Source: Adhaeribacter aquaticus DSM 16391 (GTDB lineage Bacteria > Bacteroidota > Bacteroidia > Cytophagales > Hymenobacteraceae). From it: a stretch of 64,000 nt of DNA. The notes beneath the pieces are model-generated. The model was given only the letters and a program-made list of their open reading frames with translations, was not told the origin of the DNA and made no database searches. The first letter of the stretch is position 1. Each line of letters begins with the position of its first letter. The stretch lies in NCBI RefSeq assembly GCF_000473365.1, contig NZ_AXBK01000001.1, forward strand, positions 46,164-110,163. Direction: 5' to 3'. A program made the translations under genes and the position numbers. Shown piece after piece: positions 59,041 to 64,000 of the stretch.

Positions 59041-61365
59041 TTAAAATTTAAAGTTATAAGTAACGGCCGGAATGGCCGAGCCAACAATAGATATCTCTTT
59101 CGACTCAATGCGGGAGGGGGTATCTTCGGTTTGGGCTAGCTGCACCGAGAATACATTTTTGCGGCCGTAAGCATTAAATACTGAGAAGTTCCAGCTTGAT
59201 TCATATTTTTGGCCCACCCGTTTTTTAGCGTCCAGGGTTAAGGATAAATCCAGGCGATGGTAATCGCGAAGCCTGTGGCCATTGCGCTCGGTGTAGATAG
59301 GCACAATAATATTGCTGTTGCGGAAAGAGCCGGAGGGCATGGTAACCACATTGCCACTGCTATACACTTGGTTCGCACCCAAAGTCATGCGTTCGGATAG
59401 CCGGTAAGATGTTACTACCGCCAGGTTATGCGGTTTATCCTGCCGTACGGAATAAGGCCTATCATTATTAATACCGGTAATGGTGCGTTCGGTATGCGAC
59501 AAGGTATAGCTGGCCCAACCAGTTAATTTGCCGGTTTGTTTTTTAACCATTAATTCCAGACCATAAGCCTTTCCGGTTCCGGTCAATACTTCGGCTTCAA
59601 TGTTATTATTCAGCAGTAGTTCGGCATTGTCGCGGAAATCAATCTGGTTTTTCATATCCTTATAATAAACTTCTGCCGAAGCCTCCAAGCTATTCTGGCG
59701 GAAGTTGCGGAAGTAACCCAAGGCTACCTGGTTGGCCGATTGCGGCTTTATATATTTACCGGATGGTACATAAATATCGAACGGCGTAGAAGAAGTAGCA
59801 TTAGAGGCTAGTTGCAGGTACTGCATGGTCCGGTTGTAAGAAGCTTTAACCGAACTTTTTTCGTTAACCACAAAACGAGCCGCCCACCGAGGCTCTAAAC
59901 CGCCCTGCGTATTGTAAATGTGCGTACGGTTGTATATATCTACATGGGTTTGTTGGCCAGCAGCATCGTAGTTTTGCACACGGCCACCCATATTCTGGAA
60001 GAAAGAGTATCGCAAGCCATAAGTCAAAGAAAAGCGTGACGATATTTCCTGTTCATTGCTAATGTATAAGGCATTCTCGAGAGCGTATTTTTCATCAAGA
60101 ATCCAATCCTTTATTATTGATTCTTCTGATTGCGGCTTAATTATGCCAGGTTTAAATGTATGGTAAATAGAACTGCCCCCAAATTTTACCGTATTTCGGT
60201 TATTCGGAAAGTACGAGAAGTCGGCTTTTAAACTAAAATCTTGAATATAGGATTTCCAGCTGAAAGCGGTGTTACCGCTGGGCATCCCAATCTCGTAGTT
60301 GAAGTTGCTGTAAATAGCCGTAAAGTTAGAAAACAGTTTGTCGGAGAACAGGTGGTTCCACCGGGCCGTAGCCGTAGCATTGCCCCAGTCCATGCGTATT
60401 AATTCTTTGAATTGAAACAAATCCTGACCAAAATAACCCGAAATAAATAAGCGGTCTTTCCGGCCGAGTTTATAATTTAATTTGGTGTTGAGGTCGTAAA
60501 AATAAAGCTTGTTTTTGCTAATATTTTCGTTGGGGCTCAACTTCAGAAAAACATCGGCGTAAGTGCGGCGACCTGAAATAATAAAAGAGCTTTTGTCTTT
60601 TACAATGGGGCCTTCCAGGGTTAAGCGACTGGCAATGGTGCCAATGCCTCCGGCAGCATTAAATTTTTTGCTGTTGCCTTCCTTCATCCGGATATCCACC
60701 AAAGAAGCCAGTCGGCCGCCGTATTCTGCCGGAATACCGCCTTTGTAAATTTCCACGTCTTTAATGGCATCAGCATTAAACACCGAGAAAAAACCCAGCA
60801 GGTGCGAAGCATTGTAAACCGGGGCTTCGTCCAACTGAATCAAATTCTGGTCGATGCTGCCACCCCGTACGTAAAAACCCGAAGTGCCTTCGCCGCCCGA
60901 TACCACGCCAGGTAGCATCTGGATGGTTTTCAGCACGTCTACTTCACCCATAAAAGCCGGCAAGGTTTTAACCACCTCCATAGAAAGCACCTCGCTGCTC
61001 ATTTTGTTCTGTTGGATATTGGCGTCTTCCTTTTTGCTGGTGATTAGTACCTCCTGCAGGGTATTATTATTTGGCGCTAACTCCAGGTTTAAGGTTAAAT
61101 TCTTGTTCAGGGTTATTTCCTGAGTGCTGTTGGCATAACCCACATAAGTGTAAACCAGCGTGTATTTTCCGGCAGGTAAAGTGAGGGAATAAAAGCCGTA
61201 GGAATTAGTAGCGGTGCCAGTTGTAGTACCTTGAACCCCAACAGTAGCGCCAATCAGGTCTTCACCACTTTTAGCATCGGTAATATTGCCACTAATGGTA
61301 AACCGCTGCTGGGCGAATAGGACCAGCGGGAAAAAAAGCAGAAGGATTAGAAATATTTTTTTCAT
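59041..61365 (-). CDS. TonB-dependent receptor paired with DUF4249
   Basis: A 774-residue receptor: signal (IFLILLLFFPLVLFAQ), CarboxypepD_reg-like domain (FTISGNITDAKSGEDLIGAT; TLVYTYVGYANSTQEITLNK), plug (VLKTIQMLPGVVSGGEGTSG, FYVRGGSIDQNLIQLDEAPV) and barrel with end SIVGSAIPAVTYNFKF. The FYVRGGxxDQNLIxLDEAxVYNxSH signature is typical of the receptor/DUF4249 class. Ligand unknown. Richer in G+C than the cassette-like genes and probably part of the ancestral chromosome. Confidence 0.95.
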   Translation of the reverse strand: MKKIFLILLLFFPLVLFAQQRFTISGNITDAKSGEDLIGATVGVQGTTTGTATNSYGFYSLTLPAGKYTLVYTYVGYANSTQEITLNKNLTLNLELAPNNNTLQEVLITSKKEDANIQQNKMSSEVLSMEVVKTLPAFMGEVDVLKTIQMLPGVVSGGEGTSGFYVRGGSIDQNLIQLDEAPVYNASHLLGFFSVFNADAIKDVEIYKGGIPAEYGGRLASLVDIRMKEGNSKKFNAAGGIGTIASRLTLEGPIVKDKSSFIISGRRTYADVFLKLSPNENISKNKLYFYDLNTKLNYKLGRKDRLFISGYFGQDLFQFKELIRMDWGNATATARWNHLFSDKLFSNFTAIYSNFNYEIGMPSGNTAFSWKSYIQDFSLKADFSYFPNNRNTVKFGGSSIYHTFKPGIIKPQSEESIIKDWILDEKYALENALYISNEQEISSRFSLTYGLRYSFFQNMGGRVQNYDAAGQQTHVDIYNRTHIYNTQGGLEPRWAARFVVNEKSSVKASYNRTMQYLQLASNATSSTPFDIYVPSGKYIKPQSANQVALGYFRNFRQNSLEASAEVYYKDMKNQIDFRDNAELLLNNNIEAEVLTGTGKAYGLELMVKKQTGKLTGWASYTLSHTERTITGINNDRPYSVRQDKPHNLAVVTSYRLSERMTLGANQVYSSGNVVTMPSGSFRNSNIIVPIYTERNGHRLRDYHRLDLSLTLDAKKRVGQKYESSWNFSVFNAYGRKNVFSVQLAQTEDTPSRIESKEISIVGSAIPAVTYNFKF

Positions 61366-61669
61366 ATTTTTAAGCGAGTTAGGTTCTGGTTATAAATAAT
61401 TTAGCTAAACAAAGGTGGACTATAGCCTATTAAATTTTAAGTATAGTTTGCTGAGGGGTGAGGGCTTGGAGTAAATAATATTAGGCACCGGATGCAGTGT
61501 AACGAAGGCGTTAAATCAGGTTTTGATGAAAGCTGATTTATTAAAACACTTTTATTAATCTATTTGGGAGTAGTCTTCTTGGTGTCAGGTTAGCTAAAAA
61601 CTGAATTTGATTAACCAAAACCGATTAAATAATAGTTTGGGCAGTAGAACCCAAACTATTATTTAATTC

Positions 61670-61945
61670 TTAATTTACTTTGCGTTTGGGCTTAACCAAT
61701 TCACTGGTTAATACATAACCAACTGTTTCATTTACAGTTACAATAGACCACAATTCATTATGCTTGCGTACTAAAACCACTTCGTCGGTGCTTTTTAGTG
61801 ACTTTAAAATTTCGGTTGAAGTGCTGGATTGACGATACATTTTGACATTTTCGTGGCGTACATTTACAATTTTAGACTTGGTTTCCGCAGCGAATAAAAA
61901 TGTGACATTTACTAAAAGGGCGATAGATAAAATTAAATTTTTCAT
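61670..61945 (-). CDS. Exported SH3b-domain protein
   Basis: A 91-residue protein with signal peptide (NLILSIALLVNVTFLFAAET) and one bacterial SH3 domain (KIVNVRHENVKMYRQSSTST; SLKSTDEVVLVRKHNELWSI; TVNETVGYVLTSELVKP). SH3b domains bind peptidoglycan or peptides. Basic C-terminus. Monocistronic, about 300 bp upstream of the TonB operon's start on the same strand. Confidence 0.8.
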   Translation of the reverse strand: MKNLILSIALLVNVTFLFAAETKSKIVNVRHENVKMYRQSSTSTEILKSLKSTDEVVLVRKHNELWSIVTVNETVGYVLTSELVKPKRKVN

Positions 61946-62499
61946 AGTTTTATTATATAAAATGGTTTAAAGAGGTATTTTTATATTAGATTATTTTAAG
62001 ATATTTACTGGTTGAATGATCAAAAAAGGTTGTTTCGGCCGGGGTTAAGGATACTATTTCTCCGGGCCTCCTACTTTTTACAATCTATAAGTGAGCTGAT
62101 GACAACTATATCAACAATGATGAAATTTTTCAGGGGGAGGTAAAAATTAATATTATTTAATCAGCTTCCCGGGAAAATTCATTGGGTGTGAAGTGTTAGC
62201 TGGATTTACCTTTATTTGCCAACTAAAGTATATTAGAATTTATTTGAAAAGAAGCTAGGCACCCAATGCCAAATTATTTTTATCCTTTATTCATTTTAAT
62301 TTTTGTTAAAAATGTATTATTAAGATTTCTGTAAAGCTATGTAAACCAACTTTAATGGAATTCCTTTGCTAGGTATGATGCAAATGTAAGGCTTAAGATC
62401 AGGGCCTGAAAGGACAAGTTAGCGTCCATTTAGGCCAATCCGAGGAGATTCCCTCGGTTCCTAATTAAAAGAAAACCTTTACAAGCTTCCTGGTTCATT
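61946..62499. other. Intergenic, one short hairpin
   Basis: No gene seen. CCGAGGAGATTCCCTCGG at about 62439-62456 is a perfect 6-bp stem of unknown meaning. Confidence 0.4.
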
Positions 62500-62831
62500 T
62501 TAAAAATATAACCGGTACATCAAATTAGGAAGCCAACCCCGTTGCGTGGTGTGTCCCACGGAGCCAGCTTTATTTGGGTCGTAGTATTCGGTAAGCTGGC
62601 CTTGCGTATTGGTAAGATTTTCCAGGTTCAGGAATAGTTAATAGGGGGTCCGGGCTTTATTCCATTTGTAACTAGCCGATAGTGTAAATCTAGAGAGGGC
62701 GCCCAGGGAAGTTTCGTAAGCTTTTTCTTTATCCCAGAATTGATTATTAGCCGGGTCCACCGCTAAATTTCCATTCTCGTCGCGTAGAAGAGGAATAATA
62801 TACTTACCGCCCCCAAAAAGTACTTTTGCAT
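62500..62831 (-). pseudogene. TonB-dependent receptor, C-terminal barrel remnant
   Basis: The minus strand reads KVLFGGGKYIIPLLRDENGN, LAVDPANNQFWDKEKAYETS, FTLSASYKWNKARTPY, TAA, LFLNLENLTNTQGQLTEYYD and ends WLPNLMYRLYF. It is a close relative of the last 110 residues of 42384-44816 (FFGGGQKIIPLLRDEAGNLA; FPNLMYRLYF), with one stop. The whole N-terminal part is gone. The PaiB-like cassette begins 11 bp after it, so insertion or deletion at the cassette end cut the receptor gene. Confidence 0.85.
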
Positions 62832-62841
62832 ATAAAAACCG

Positions 62842-63468
62842 TTACCTGCTGTTTTTATTTTGTGCATTATTTTTCATATAATCTGCGATCAATTGCTCAT
62901 TTGTGTCTTCACTTTTTGAAAGGGCATTAATAATTTTTTGCTGTTCATTATCATTCTTGTTTTGACTCAGCTTTTTCTTTCCTTGTAAGTCCGTTATTAT
63001 AATGTCAAAAGCTACAAGACCTTGTATAAGTCTTAGTTTATAGTCGGTTGGGAAATTATCCCATTGTTGTTTATAGGAAAGGTCGTAGGTATTAATGGTT
63101 CTTTCAATTATTTCAATGACCTTGTCCGCATCCGTGATGAGGGTACCTTGTCCATAAGCATGCACAGCAATGTAATTCCAGGTAGGTACATTTAATCCTT
63201 TGTCGTAATGCTTAGGCGAAATATAAGCGTGAGGTTCACTGAAAATTACCAATGTTTTATTGTTTTCAAAGTCTTTCCATTGTTCGTTTGCCTTGGCCAT
63301 ATGTGAAGTAAGAATAATATTATCGTCTTTGGTGGTTACGATAACAGGTAAGTGTGTTGCTATTGGCAATCCGTCTTTTGCAGTAATAATCGTGGCAAAA
63401 CTAAACCTCTTCATAAATTCAACAATTTCTGCCTTATCTGTCACAGCAAACTGATTTGGAATGTACAT
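62842..63468 (-). CDS. PaiB-like FMN-binding protein
   Basis: A 208-residue FMN-binding split-barrel protein: MYIPNQFAVTDKAEIVEFMK, FSFATIITAKDGLPIATHLP, ILTSHMAKANEQWKDFENNK, VIFSEPHAYISPKHYDKGLN, VPTWNYIAVHAYGQGTLITD and LRLIQGLVAFDIIITDLQGK. PaiB-type proteins are linked to polyamine or protease-gene regulation, though the biochemical role is unsettled. The TAA stop lies inside the R''-like end GCAGGTAAC (62841-62849, minus sense), exactly complementary to the R'-like end before the gene at 63514-63522, so it is a gene cassette candidate. Confidence 0.85.
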   Translation of the reverse strand: MYIPNQFAVTDKAEIVEFMKRFSFATIITAKDGLPIATHLPVIVTTKDDNIILTSHMAKANEQWKDFENNKTLVIFSEPHAYISPKHYDKGLNVPTWNYIAVHAYGQGTLITDADKVIEIIERTINTYDLSYKQQWDNFPTDYKLRLIQGLVAFDIIITDLQGKKKLSQNKNDNEQQKIINALSKSEDTNEQLIADYMKNNAQNKNSR

Positions 63469-63513
63469 AATTTTATACCTATAAATGGTATTATTTTATT
63501 TAATTATAAATTG

Positions 63514-63640
63514 GCAGGTAACGTTAAGCGTTTATATTGTGCCCGCTTAAAAGCACTTCCATATTGAGCTGCACTGAAGTAAACAAAAGGCATAAAACGT
63601 CGAGAAGCACGTCAGCCGAGCATAATTTAAACATTCTTTT
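63514..63640 (-). repeat. Partial attC-like end and junction between the two PaiB-like copies
   Basis: Contains R'-like GTTACCTGCC (minus sense of 63513-63522) and a stretch with short AAACG/CGTTT inverted repeats. No clear R'' at the far side, where the truncated second copy begins. Confidence 0.45.
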
Positions 63641-63990
63641 ACCTTGTCCGCATCCGTGATGAGGGTACCTTGTCCATAAGCATGCACAGCAATGTAATTC
63701 CAGGTAGGTACATTTAATCCTTTGTCGTAATGCTTAGGCGAAATATAAGCGTGAGGTTCACTGAAAATTACCAATGTTTTATTGTTTTCAAAGTCTTTCC
63801 ATTGTTCGTTTGCCTTGGCCATATGTGAAGTAAGAATAATATTATCGTCTTTGGTGGTTACGATAACAGGTAAGTGTGTTGCTATTGGCAATCCGTCTTT
63901 TGCAGTAATAATCGTGGCAAAACTAAACCTTTTCATAAATTCAATAATTTCTGCCTTATCTGTCACAGCAAACTGATTTGGAATGTACAT
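63641..63990 (-). pseudogene. Truncated second copy of the PaiB-like gene (tandem duplication)
   Basis: Nucleotides 63641-63999 repeat 63119-63477 at an offset of 522 bp with only a few substitutions (for example one C to T in the codon at Arg/Phe and one changing Val to Ile in the first 20 residues). The copy encodes the first 117 residues up to TLITDADKV and then runs into KECLNYARLTCFSTFY, so the C-terminal flavin/dimer part is lost. The duplication is recent. Its start and upstream region continue beyond the window. Confidence 0.9.
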
Positions 63991-64000
63991 AATTTAATAC

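Noticed and set aside
1..64000. CRISPR arrays, tRNA and rRNA genes, prophage modules
   Set aside because: No regularly spaced repeats, no cloverleaf or rRNA sequence and no phage structural genes were recognised.

Overview
The window looks like an accessory, heavily rearranged stretch of chromosome from a Bacteroidota bacterium, most likely Cytophagales (Hymenobacteraceae or a relative such as Adhaeribacter). The signs are two type IX secretion (T9SS) C-terminal sorting modules, four TonB-dependent receptors or remnants with carboxypeptidase-like N-terminal repeats, a receptor/DUF4249 pair, HxlR and AraC regulators, low G+C, and TTG/GTG or weak Shine-Dalgarno starts. This is inference from gene families only; no marker gene such as rRNA or a ribosomal protein is present, and I saw no tRNA, rRNA or CRISPR array.

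Region by region. 0-13 kb: small hypothetical genes, small membrane proteins, four paralogues of a STAS/SEC14-like family, a decayed excisionase next to a decapitated serine recombinase, a MOSC protein, a frameshifted response regulator, and three copies of a structured ~100-bp intergenic repeat. 12-25 kb: a secreted nuclease, a 1,052-residue T9SS cargo protein, a secreted carbohydrate-esterase-like hydrolase, a divergent SDR/HxlR pair with a palindromic operator candidate, a secreted HExxH protein, and many relics (umuC, tag, glutaminyl cyclase, AraC, SDR, higA). 27-38 kb: all genes on the minus strand, mostly single enzymes of unrelated families (GNAT, two class C-like serine hydrolases, two esterases, an NTF2-like protein, a subclass A2-like class A beta-lactamase, an MDR dehydrogenase, an MBL hydrolase), separated by long imperfect inverted repeats with R''/R'-like ends. 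38-55 kb: outer membrane and Crp/Fnr genes, a methyltransferase and esterase duplicated and broken in inverted orientation, two large TonB receptors, and an intact IS3-family (IS407-like) element with a 4-bp target duplication. 55-64 kb: two more cassette-like genes, a DUF4249/TonB receptor operon, an SH3-domain protein, a receptor relic, and a PaiB-like FMN-binding gene with a fresh partial tandem duplication at the edge.

The main discovery candidate is that the 27-38 kb block, and separate single genes at 55.9-56.8 kb and 62.8-63.5 kb, look like integron gene cassettes (attC-flanked, same orientation) without an integrase in the window, i.e. a CALIN-type array in a Bacteroidota genome. The best evidence is that the first bases of several cassettes are exact complements of the R''-like end after the same gene (12, 9, 9 and 8 bp), as the cassette model requires, and that stop codons fall inside the sites. 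A second theme is secreted alpha/beta-hydrolases of the Fes/IroE type (five copies or pieces) interleaved with TonB receptors, which may point to uptake and hydrolysis of an esterified ligand. A third is the number of pseudogenes, more than a dozen, which marks the region as a graveyard for transferred genes.
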